The position numbers and the translations under genes are program-made. From Cladorhizidae sp. MBARI D1340-BT2 (Eukaryota > Porifera > Demospongiae > Poecilosclerida > Cladorhizidae): a DNA stretch of 64,000 nt. Below, piece by piece: positions 34,797 to 47,100 of the stretch (position 1 is its first letter; every line of letters begins with the position of its first letter). The notes below the pieces were generated by a model that was not told the origin of the DNA, made no database searches, and saw only the letters and a program-made list of their open reading frames with translations. Location of the stretch: assembly GCA_028752905.1 (NCBI GenBank), contig JAQNBH010000008.1:3710025-3774024 (forward strand), given 5' to 3'.

Positions 34797-35327
34797 CTAG
34801 GTACAAGTTAAGTCAGCTTTAGTTTGGTCTAACTGATGATACGAAACAGTACAATTTGCACCAAGGTCTTTCACCGTGACCTCTTGGCCATTCCCATACA
34901 CAACCACCACCAACTTTCGTCTCATACTCGTGAAAATGAGGTCTCTGTAGAACTCCTGGAAATTTTGGACAGTGAGATTAGTGAGCATATGAAGCTGCTG
35001 ATCCAGCAAATTAAATTGTTGACGATGAGACATGACTTCGAGCCACACGCGCAAGGTTTTGTCTGACAAGTTCAGGTCATTCTCGGAGAGAGACTGCCTC
35101 AGAACCTCAACTGTAATACTGAAATTGTCTGCAAAATCATCAGACATCACCGTGGTATTGTAGAAGTTGTCCAGGAATGCGTTGATGGACTGCAGGACAT
35201 GTTTTGGTGAGAATTCTTCACTCTGCACAACCACCTGGAAGGAGCCTACGCCTTCCCTGACTGGCGTGAAGCAGAAGACGACGTATCCCAGGCCCTCTTG
35301 TGTGCGTAGCTGCGTGAAGCATGCATC
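34797..35327 (-). CDS. M16 peptidase exon 9 (terminal)
   Basis: Phase 0 start after ctcacacag. Encodes residues 1029-1204: [38 protein letters not shown] and the C-terminal helical region, ending TKADLTCT and a TAG stop. The LRTxEGLGY motif carries the Arg and Tyr that contact substrate in insulysin. Confidence 0.93.
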   Translation of the reverse strand, partial: DACFTQLRTQEGLGYVVFCFTPVREGVGSFQVVVQSEEFSPKHVLQSINAFLDNFYNTTVMSDDFADNFSITVEVLRQSLSENDLNLSDKTLRVWLEVMSHRQQFNLLDQQLHMLTNLTVQNFQEFYRDLIFTSMRRKLVVVVYGNGQEVTVKDLGANCTVSYHQLDQTKADLTCT

Positions 35328-38163
35328 CTGTGTGAGAGAGGTTTAATAATACGCACTCATGAGGTGGGTAAGCAACAGTTGAATGCAACATTATATACGT
35401 ATATATATATTATACACACACTCGTACTGCACAACTGTTATAGTTGATGATGTTGGTCAATCCACAAGAATGATGAGATATGATCAAAATGAAAGTTTAA
35501 TAAATGATGATACAACAAAAATAACAACAACACAGAGGACACTGGCATAGCATGTGCTAACACTAACTTGTCCGATTTATGGCAGTCATGTCATCAGAAC
35601 AGAGTGTGCAAGTATCATCAATAGAATTTTGAATGGATCGACACCACACTGGGTTGTGGCAGGTTGAAGTAGGTTGACAATAGCTCTATGGGACACACAC
35701 TGGACCAACACAACACTGGGTTGAGGCAGGTTGAAGTAGGTTGACAACAGCTCTATGGGGACACACACTGGACCAACACCACACTGGGTTGAGGCAGGTT
35801 GAAGTAGGTTGACAACAGCTCTATGGGGACACACACTGGACCAACACCACACTGGGTTGTGGCAGGTTGAAGAAGGTTGACAATAGCTCTATGGGACACA
35901 CACTGGACCAACACAACACTGGGTTGAGGCAGGTTGAAGTAGGTTGACAACAGCTCTATGGGGACACACACTGGACCAACACCACACTGGGTTGAGGCAG
36001 GTTGAAGTAGGTTGACAACAGCTCTATGGGGACACACACTGGACCAACACCACACTGGGTTGAGGCAGGTTGAAGTAGGTTGACAATAGCTCTATGGGGA
36101 CACACACTGGACCAACACCACACTGGGTTGAGGCAGGTTGAAGTAGGTTGACAATAGCTCTATGGGACACACACTGGACCAACATCACACTAGGTTGAGG
36201 CAGGTTGAAGTAGGTTGACAATAGCTCTATGGGGACACACACTGGACCAACACAACACTGGGTTGAGGCAGGTTGAAGTAGGTTGACATTAGCTCTATGG
36301 GGACACACACAACACCACACTAGGATGAGGCAGGTTGAAGTAGGTTGACAATAGAGCTCTATGAGGACACACACTGGACCAACACCACACTGGGTTGAGA
36401 CAGGTTGACAAATAGCTCTATGGGGACACACATTAGACCAACACCACACTGGGTTGAGGCAGGTTGAAGTAGGTCGACAATAGCTCTATTGGGACCACAC
36501 TGGACCAACACCACACTGGGTTGAGGCAGGTTGAAGATGTCAAAATCACATAACAAAATATCCATGCACAAACCTTATTGGGCCTATGTGCAAGTGAATG
36601 CAGTATGATACAGTCACAGGGTGTTCTGTAATAGTCATGTGACTCACAGCTATGATAAGTTCCAAGAGAAAGAGGTGCAATCCAGTGAGTAGGGACTCCT
36701 GGGAGCAAACACCATTGTCCACCAAGCACACATTTTGGGCCTACGATGCATACAATAACCACATAACACATGATGTGATTGACACACACACATATGTAAC
36801 ACATGTAACACATGTAACACATGTAACACAACATGCATCAGACTTGAGCTTCCCTAGGCAAGTTTCTTGGTTCACATTAGACGCCGCTTGACTTCACCCT
36901 AGCTCGAGACATGTTACACATCATAGCAGTAGCACTCCACAAAACCACAAATATTTAAAGTGCAAAAATGTCAGTGCCACAAAGTTGCAAATCTGTTGCC
37001 ATGGCAAAATGTGAGTCAAATGTGAGTCTCACCAATCTACCAGTCTCACCAATCTACCAGACTCACCAATCTACCAGACTCTCCGAGCCTCAGGATTTCT
37101 GTGGATTCTCACGATTTTAGTGACTCCCACAATCTCACATTTTTATAATCATAATTGCATGATTTCTTAGCTCCTTGATAAATGATAGAGCCAAATGCAG
37201 AAAAGCTACTATTTACAAGGAGGGAAAAAAAGCTGGAGGAATTTCGCTTACTGAAAAGACTACTAACTGTGCCCAAGTAAGAATCCAGCAGTGACCACCT
37301 ACTTGCTGTGCTGCAGCTGGTAATCTAAAGCCATTTCGGTTCAAGTTTGATTTCGTTGGTATATTTTTTAATACTCGGCTGATGTGGTTGACTGAAGCTT
37401 GATAAATATGTAGCCATTTTGCATTTTGTGCATTTTGTGGTATATTGCGATGCACAAAAAAACACACAATTAAATCTCACTATTGAATAGTGAACCCTTG
37501 CAATTTTTTAACTACGACTTGTACATCCGATCTGCTCCTCTTCAAATGTTGCCTGCTATTTGAAATTTTGTAACCTCGCCTTTGCAGGAGATTAAAAGGT
37601 CAAATACTTGACAATATATTTTGTGGAGGGTGTTGACACATTTAGAAGTGAAACAAAGAAGCAGTTTAAGATGTGGAGGTGGTGTCCATAGATGTGCTTA
37701 CCTTCACCACAAACACACCATACCTTCAGTAAACTTGCCATAACTATAGACACAGTACCTTCAGTAAACTTACCATCACTATAGACACAGTACCTTCAGT
37801 AAACTTGCCATAACCACAAATACACCGTACCTTCAGTAAACTTGCCATAACTATAGACACAGTACCTTCAGTAAACTTACCATCACCACACACACAGTAC
37901 CTTCAGTAAACTTCCAATCACCACACATACACACACACACACACACAGTACTTTCAGTAAACTTACCATCACCACACACACACACACACACATAGACTAC
38001 CTTCAGTAAACTTCCAATCACCACACATACACACACACACACAGTACCTTCAGTAAACTTACCATCACCACACACACACACACACACATAGACTACCTTC
38101 AGTAAACTTCCAATCACCACACATACACACACACACACAGTACCTTCAGTAAACTTACCATCA

Positions 38164-38199
<36 letters not shown>

Positions 38200-41100
38200 C
38201 CTTCAGTAAACTGACCCTCACCACACACATACTCACAATACAATGATAAGTCCCACAACACTACTTGCCTGGAAGAGAACGTTCACCACTGAATTAGCAT
38301 CAGCGGGGTTGAAGGCCGGAAGAGAGAGGCCATAGTCCTTCCCTGCTTGGAGTGTGACCCTTGTCCTAAGGAATCCTTCATCAACTTGTGAGTTTGTATC
38401 AATGCGTTCATTTAAGATATCCGTGATCAACCTAATGTACGAGTCGGCCTAGAAAGATATAACAAAAGAAGTCATGCTAACAGTAGCAGCAACGATAATA
38501 GTACTGTGCATGCAGTATAGTACACATGTAGTAGTACTTAGTAATAGTATACTAGTACATGTAGTAGTAGTAATAGTATAGTAGTACTGGTAGTAGTAGC
38601 AGCAGCAGTAGTAGTACGTGTAGTATTAGTAATAGTAAATTAGTAATAGCATAGCAGTAGTAGTAGTAATGCATTAGGAGCAGGCACTAATCAGGTTTGA
38701 GTGCAAGGTGCTGCTAAAAGGTTAGTACAAGTACCTTCCTCAACATCAGGTCTTCTAATTAGACCTGTATAAGTGAGTGACCATCACTATAATTGGTTTG
38801 GCTAGCTCTTTAAAATGGCAGATAGCCCTCACCCCCCTTCCCCTCATAAAAATTCAAAAAAAAATTCAAGTGTATATCTTGGTAAAACTCAAGCTTCTCA
38901 ACTATCAATTGCTTAGATGCCACTCCTAGCTCCACAAATACTTCCAGTGTGCCTGGAATCCCTTGCTAAGGTATCATATACAGTGTGCTTTGAATCATTT
39001 GCTTTGAATCATTTGCTTAAGTACCATTGTGGTTTGCCTTGAATCCTTTGCTAATATACAGTGTGCCTTCCCTTGTTAAGGTACCATATATAGTGTGTCT
39101 TGAATCCCTTGCTAAGGTATATACCGTATATAGTGAGCCTTGAATGCCTTGCCTGGCTAAGGTACCATATATAATTTGCCTTGAATCCCTTGCTAAATTT
39201 TGAATCTCTTGCTAAGGTACCATATATAGGGTGTCTTGAATCCCTTGCTAAGGTCCGTATATAGTGAGCCTTGAATGCCTTGCCAGGCTAAGGTACCATA
39301 TATAATTTGCCTTGAATCCCTTGCTAATATTTGAATCTCTTGCTAAGGTACCATATATAGGGTGTCTTGAATCCCTTGCTAAGGTCCGTATATAGTGAGC
39401 CTTGAATGCCTTGCCAGGCTAAGGTACCATATATAATTTGCCTTGAATCCTTGGTAATATTTGAATCTCTTGCTAAGGTACAACAATATATAGGGTGTCT
39501 TGAATCCCTTGCTAAGGTACCGTATATAGTGAGCCTTGAATGCCTTGCCTGGCTAAGGTAACATATATAATTTGCCTTGAAATCCCTTGCTAATATTTGA
39601 ATCTCTTGCTAAGGTACCATATATAGTGTGCCTTGAATCTCTTGCTAAGGTACCATATATAGTGTGCCTTGAATCCATTGCTAAGGTACCATATATAGTG
39701 TGCCTTGAATCCCTTGCTAAGGTACCATATATAGTGTGCCTTGAATCCCTTGCTAAGGTACCATATATAGTGTGCCTTGAATCCCTTGCTAAGGTACCAT
39801 ATATAGTGTGCCTTGAATCCCTTGCTAAGGTACCATATATAGTGTGCCTTGAATCCCTTGCTAAGATACCATATATAGTGTGCCTTGAATCACTTGCTAA
39901 GATACCATATATAGTGAGCCTTGAATCTCTTGCTAAGGTACCATATATAGTGAGCCTTGAATCTCTTGCTAAGGTACCATATATAGTGTGCCTTGAATCC
40001 CTTGCTAAGGTACCATATATAGTATGCCTTGAATCCCTTGCTAAGGTACCATATATAGTGTGCCTTGAATCCCTTGCTAAGGTATCATATATAGTGTGCC
40101 TTGAATCCCTTGCTAAGGTACCATATATAGTGTGCCTTGAATCCCTTGCTAAGGTACCATATATAGTGTGCCTTGAATCTCTTGCTAAGGTACCATATAT
40201 AGTGTGCCTTGAATCCCTTGCTAAGGTACCATATATAGTGTGCCTTGAATCCCTTGCTAAGGTACCATATATAGTATGCCTTGAATCCCTTGCTAAGGTA
40301 CCATATATAGTGTGCCTTGAATCCCTTGCTAAGGTACCATATATAGTGTGCCTTGAATCCCTTGCTAAGGTACCATATATAGTGTGCCTTGAATCTCTTG
40401 CTAAGGTACCATATATAGTGTGCCTTGAATCCCTTGCTAAGGTACCATATATAGTGTGCCTTGAATCCCTTGCTAAGGTACCATATATAGTGTGCCTTGA
40501 ATCCCTTGCTAAGGTACCATATATAGTGTGCCTTGAATCCCTTGCTAAGGTACCATATATAGTGTGCCTTGAATCTCTTGCTAAGGTACCATATATAGTG
40601 TGCCTTGAATCCCTTGCTAAGGTACCATATATAGTGTGCCTTGAATCCCTTGCTAAGGTACCATATATAGTGTGCCTTGAATCCCTTGCTAAGGTACCAT
40701 ATATAGTGTGCCTTGAATCTCTTGCTAAGGTACCATATATAGTGTGCCTTGAATCTCTTGCTAAGGTACCATATATAGTGTGCCTTGAATCTCTTGCTTA
40801 GATACCATATATAGTGTGCCTTGAATCCCTTGCTAAGATACCATATATAGTGTGCCTTGAATCTCTTGCTAAGGTACCATATATAGTGTGCCTTGAATCT
40901 CTTGCTAAGGTACCATATATAGTGTGCCTTGAATCCCTTGCTAAGGTATTATATAGCAGGAAATTTCTATATCAAAACTCAAGTGACACATGCACAGATG
41001 TTCAAAGTGCAGGAGAAATAGGCGTGTCACAGGCCACCCTTAAACAGAGGTCGACATAATGTTGTGAAGAGACATTGGGAGAGCTCTGTGCCCGTGTCCT

Positions 41101-44100
41101 AGATCAAGGCTGCAATGGAGTCAGAGCAGGCAATGTGCTTGAGAGATGACTGTTGCTTGGCTTGTTAGATGGAATTTTCCCAGTCCTGAAGAAATGCCAC
41201 CCCCCCCCCCCCACAAGGTAGCCAACAGATTCCGGCCATACCATATGCAAATAGTTGCCAACATCCCTGCATTAAACTAACTAATAACAACACCCATTTT
41301 CAGCCCCTTGCGACATCATCTGTGATCCTTGGAACTACAACTTCTATAGGGACAACTGGAGTGCCTGGGGTGCCTGGAGTGCCTGGGGTGCCTGGAGTGT
41401 CTGGGGTGCCTGGGGTGCCTGGAGTGTCTGGGGTGCCTGGAGTGAGCACCTGGGGTGCTTGGGGTGCCTGGAGTGTCTGGGGTGCCTGGAGTGAGTACCT
41501 GGGGTGCTTGGGGTGCCTGGAGTGCCTAGAGTGCCTGGAGCCTGGGGTGCCTGGGGTGACTGGAGTGAGTACCTGGGGTGCTTGGGATAAGCAATGCCAT
41601 GTGTGTGAATAGTCTAAAAGAGAGACCCTTTACCAAATCACCATCCTAATCTGTGTGGAGCGTGTGCCTTGCAGGATTGGTTGAGACATCCCCACGAGGT
41701 TTCTACCAAATGAAATAAAAGTTTTAAAAATTCCACCATTGAAAATTCCGAATTCAAAATCAATCTTCAAGGGGATATCTTCATCTCTTTCCTTTACCTC
41801 ACATAACTTGAGTACAATACATTCATTAACAATTTTAGTCCCGGAAGACTCCACTGTCCATTACCTTGCAACAATTAATCGGTTTCTCGATTGTGGGGGG
41901 GGGGGGGGGAGGGCGTGGGTAAGGATTATCAGTTGGCTCATGGATGAGATAGCCTGACTGCATTTGCAAGGAACTAAGCGGCCAGGAGAATCTTCTTCGT
42001 TACACAGAAAGATAAGAGAAGAAACCATCCAAGCAACATGTCTGTGTGGTCTAGCAATGAGAATGGCATAGAAGATCATCTGCTCTGTTTGGTTAGCTCT
42101 GAGGTGAGTGTGCAAATATTGCCAAGTCTTGTGTTGCTACCAAGGCACTCAGTGTCACAATAACACAAAACAACGTGCAGTCTACACCAGGAAGAATAGG
42201 ATGTGTGCAGTCTACACCAGGAAGAATAGGATGTGTGCAGTCTACACCAGGAAGAATAGGATGTGTGCAGTCTACACCAGGAAAAATAGGATGTGTGCAG
42301 TCTACACCAGGAAGAATAGGATGTGTGCAGTCTACACCAGGAAGAATATGATGTGTGCAGTCTACACCAGGAAGAAACACTTTATAAGGTGCTGGAACCA
42401 GAAGCTTGGAGTTGGACAAGCACAGAACATGGAATGGATTAAAATGAAATGATGAAACAAACGGAAATGAATGAAATGAAATGAAATAGATTGGAATGGA
42501 ATAAATTGGAAACCACTAAACAACTAATAATAAAACAAGCAGCCGAACAAATATTAAAATTGTGCTACTTAAAAGCAAACAACATATTAGATTGACACGT
42601 CAAACAAGCCAGCCAACACGAGTGTCCCCCACGTAGACCACAAGCCAACACGAGTGTCCCCCACATAGACCACAAGCCAACACAAGTGTCCCCCATGTAG
42701 ACCACAAGCCAACATGAGTGTCCCCCACGTAGACCACAAGAGTGCCCCCCACATAGACCACAAGCCAACATGAGTGCCCCCCACATAGACCGCAAGCCAA
42801 CACGAGTGTCCCCACGTAGACTACAAGCCAACAAGAGTGTCCCCCACGTGGACCACAAGCCAACACGGGTGTCCCCCACATAGACCACAGGCCAACACGA
42901 GTGTCCCCCACATAGACCACAAGCCAACACGAATGTCCCCCACGTAGACCACAAGCCAACACGAGTGTCCCCCACATAGACCACAAGCCAACACATGTGT
43001 CCCCCACGTAGACCACAAGCCAACACGAGTGTCCCCCACATAGACCACAAGCCAACACATGTGTCCCCCACATAGACCACAAGCCAACACATGTGTCCCC
43101 CACGTAGACCACAAGCCAACACGAGTGTCCCCCACATAGACCACAACAAGTTAAATAATTCTTGACCAGTTAAAATCATGTCACAATATCATTCAGCATT
43201 TGGATACAGTCTCGCTTTCTTGATATAAGTCAATCTAATGTTGTTATCTTATAAACAGACAGACAGGCAGGCAGACAGACGATAGACAGACAAAATAAAT
43301 AATACATAAATAATAATAACCAAAAAACTCACTTAAACACATAAGTTAGGATACTGTGGCCCAAAGTACATTTCTAAATAAAGAACTTTTGTTCTTGATA
43401 ATAGTGCAGAGGTCACCAGAATATAATGGTGTGGAGTTCTAACCATTCATATCCTTCACAATCACAGTCAACTAACACTAGCTATCCTAACCTGCTTAAA
43501 CTTACTATTGCTGTACTAGTGCTCCCATGCACCAGGCAAACAACAGCCAAACTTACTATTGCTGTACTTGTACTAGTGCTCCCATGCACCAGGCAAACGT
43601 CAGCCAAACTTACTATTGCTGTACTAGTGCTCCCATGCACCAGGCAAACACAGCCAAACTTACTATTGCTGTACTAGTGCTCCCATGCACCAGGCAAACA
43701 CAGCCAAACTTACTATTGCTGTACTAGTGCTCCCATGCACCAGGCAAACAACAGCCACACTTACTATTGCTGTACTAGTGCTCCCATGCACCAGGCAAAC
43801 ACAGCCAAACTTACTATTGCTGTACTAGTGCTCCCATGCACCAGGCAAACACAGCCAAACTTACTATTGCTGTACTAGTGCTCCCATGCACCAGGCAAAC
43901 ACAGCCAAACTTACTATTGCTGTACTAGTGCTCCCATGCACCAGGCAAACAACAGCCAAACTTACTATTGCTGTACTAGTGCTCCCATGCACCAGGCAAA
44001 CACAGCCAAACTTACTATTGCTGTACTAGTGCTCCCATGCACCAGGCAAACACAGCCAAACTTACTATTGCTGTACTAGTGCTCCCATGCACCAGGCAAA

Positions 44101-47100
44101 CACAGCCAAACTTACTATTGCTGTACTAGTGCTCCCATGCACCAGGCAAACACAGCCACACTTACTATTGCTGTACTAGTGCTCCCATGCACCAGGCAAC
44201 AGCCAAACTTACTATTGCTGTACTAGTGCTCCCATGCACCAGGCAAACAACAGCCAAACTTACTATTGCTGTACTAGTGCTCCCATGCACCAGGCAAACA
44301 CAGCCAAACTTACTATTGCTGTACTAGTGCTCCCATGCACCAGGCAAACACAGCCAAACTTACTATTGCTGTACTAGTGCTCCCATGCACCAGGCAAACA
44401 CAGCCACACTTACTATTGCTGTACTAGTGCTCCCATGCACCAGGCAAACACAGCCACACTTACTATTGCTGTACTAGTGCTCCCATGCACCAGGCAAACA
44501 ACAGCCAAACTTACTATTGCTGTACTAGTGCTCCCATGCACCAGGCAACAGCCAAACTTACTATTGCTGTACTAGTGCTCCCATGCACCAGGCAAACACA
44601 GCCAAACTTACTATTGCTGTACTAGTGCTCCCATGCACCAGGCAAACAACAGCCAAACTTACTATTGCTGTACTAGTGCTCCCATGCACCAGGCAAACAA
44701 CAGCCAAACTTACTATTGCTGTACTAGTGCTCCCATGCACCAGGCAAACACAGCCAAACTTACTATTGCTGTACTAGTGCTCCCATGCACCAGGCAAACA
44801 ACAGCCAAACTTACTATTGCTGTACTAGTGCTCCCATGCACCAGGCAAACAACAGCCAAACTTACTATTGCTGTACTAGTGCTCCCATGCACCAGGCAAA
44901 CAACAGCCAAACTTACTATTGCTGTACTAGTGCTCCCATGCACCAGGCAAACACAGCCAAACTTACTATTGCTGTACTAGTGCTCCCATGCACCAGGCAA
45001 ACACAGCCAAACTTACTATTGCTGTACTAGTGCTCCCATGCACCAGGCAAACAACAGCCACACTTACTATTGCTGTACTAGTCCTCCCATGCACCAGGCC
45101 AAACTTACTATTGCTGTACTAGTGCTCCCATGTACCAGGCAAACAACAGTCATGTTCCTCAAGAGAGAAGAGCTCCCAAAGTCCAAGATGGCATCCAAAT
45201 CCAGACCCTGCAGATTCTGAAGAATGGCTTCGTTAGTCCAATATGGCCGCTCCAACAGCACACTGTAAGGTTGAGAAGATGTGGACAAGTAGCCAATGAA
45301 GAGGTGAGATGATGGAAGGAGGAAGAGTGCATGTGTGGATTTGACATGCATACATCATTGCAATGCCTAGACAATGTGTATACGAACTAGTTCAAGGTGC
45401 ACTCAGCACTGCTAGTCCTGGTAAAGGGTCTACCTCTGTAGGTAATGGTAGGTGTAAGAGTATGGTCGCGAGGTGTAGTTGAAGTTCTGGAGATGGTTCC
45501 GGATTTCAGAGATAGCCAACCCAAACGTTACCTCGTCTTTCAGAACATCATTCTCATTCACAAGTGCTGTGGAATAGAAATATATTGGAATGGAAATATA
45601 TTGGAACGGAAATATATTGGAATGGGAATAAATGGGAATTATATTGGAATGGAATATAATACAACCCAAAGTCTCCAAGTTTGGGGAGAAAGGGATGTCC
45701 AGGTCTACTGTTTATTAGGGCTAGGGCTAATGCAGTTGTCTGCAGCACTATAGTCTATACATCGAGTATGACCACAGAACAGGGCAGCTCTGCAGGCAGG
45801 GAGTGCTAATGACAGCTCTGCAGGACAGGAAACTAGGGCTAGGGCCAATGATAGATCTGCAGGACAGGAAACTAGGGCTAGGGCTAATGATAGCTCTGCA
45901 GGACAGGAAACCAGGGCTAGGGCCAATGATAGATCTGCAGGACAGGAAACCAGGGCTAGGGCTAATGATTGCTCTGCAGGACAGGAAACTAGGGCAACTG
46001 CAGGACAGGAGAGGGCTAGGGCTAATGATAGCTCTGCTGAACTGGAAATTGGAAGCTAGAGCTAGGGCTAATGATAGCTAGCTCTGATGGACAGTATTCT
46101 AGAGCTAGGGCTAGGGCTAGGGCTAGGTCTGATGGACAGGATTCTAGAGCTAGGGCTAATGATAGCTAGCTCTGATGGACAGGATTCTAGAGCTAGGGCT
46201 AATGGTAGCTAGCTCTGATGGACAGGATTCTAGAGCTAGGGCTAATGATAGCTTAATAGGACAGGATACTATATAGCTAAGACTAATGATAGCTCCAGCA
46301 AAACTAGGGCTAGGGCTAATGATAACCATGCAGGACAGGAAACTAGGGCTAAGGCTAATGATAGCTCTACAGGAACAGTAAACTAGGGCTAGGCTAATGA
46401 TAGCTCTACAGGAACAGTAAACTAGGGCTAGGCTAATGATGATGCAGGAATAGTAAACTAGGGCTAATAATAGTCCTCAGGAGTAGTAAAACTAGAACTA
46501 ATGTTCCTGCAAGAATAGTGAACTAGGGCTTGGACTAATTAGTGGTTCAGGAATAGTAAACTAGGGCTAGGGCTAATGTAGTGCTTCAGGAAGTAAACTA
46601 GGGCTAGGGCTAATGTAGTGCTTCAGGAAGTAAACTAGGGCTAGGGCTAATGTAGTGCTTCAGGAAGTAAACTAGGGCTAGGGCTAATGTAGTGCTTCAA
46701 GGAAGTAAACTAGGGCTAGGGCTAATGTAGTGCTTCAAGGAAGTAAACTAGGGCTAGGGCTAATGCAGTGCTTCAGGAAGTAAACTAGGGCTAGGGCTAA
46801 TGTAGTGCTTCAGGAAGTAAACTAGGGCTAGGGCTAATGTAGTGCTTCAAGGAAGTAAACTAGGGCTAGGGCTAATGCAGTGCTTCAGGAAGTAAACTAG
46901 GGCTAGGGCTAATGTAGTGCTTCAAGGAAGTAAACTAGGGCTAGGGCTAATGTAGTAGCTTCAGGAAGTAAACTAGGGCTATGGCTAATGTAGTGCTTCT
47001 GGAAGTAAACTAGGGCTAGGGCTAATGTAGTGCTTCAGGAAGTAAACTAGGGCTAGGGCTAATGTAGTGCTTCAAGGAAGTAAACTAGGGCTAGGGCTAA

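Noticed and set aside
39587..40801. 404-codon plus-strand frame [12 protein letters not shown]
   Set aside because: Product of a 36-bp stop-free repeat inside intron 6 of a gene on the other strand; no independent coding evidence.
41322..41612. Collagen-like [13 protein letters not shown] frame
   Set aside because: The apparent Gly-X-Y pattern comes from the 15-bp ggggtgcctggagtg repeat and lacks a unique coding flank.
42565..43179. 204-codon minus frame with [16 protein letters not shown] repeats
   Set aside because: 32-bp array in intron 6; frames rotate and all stay open.
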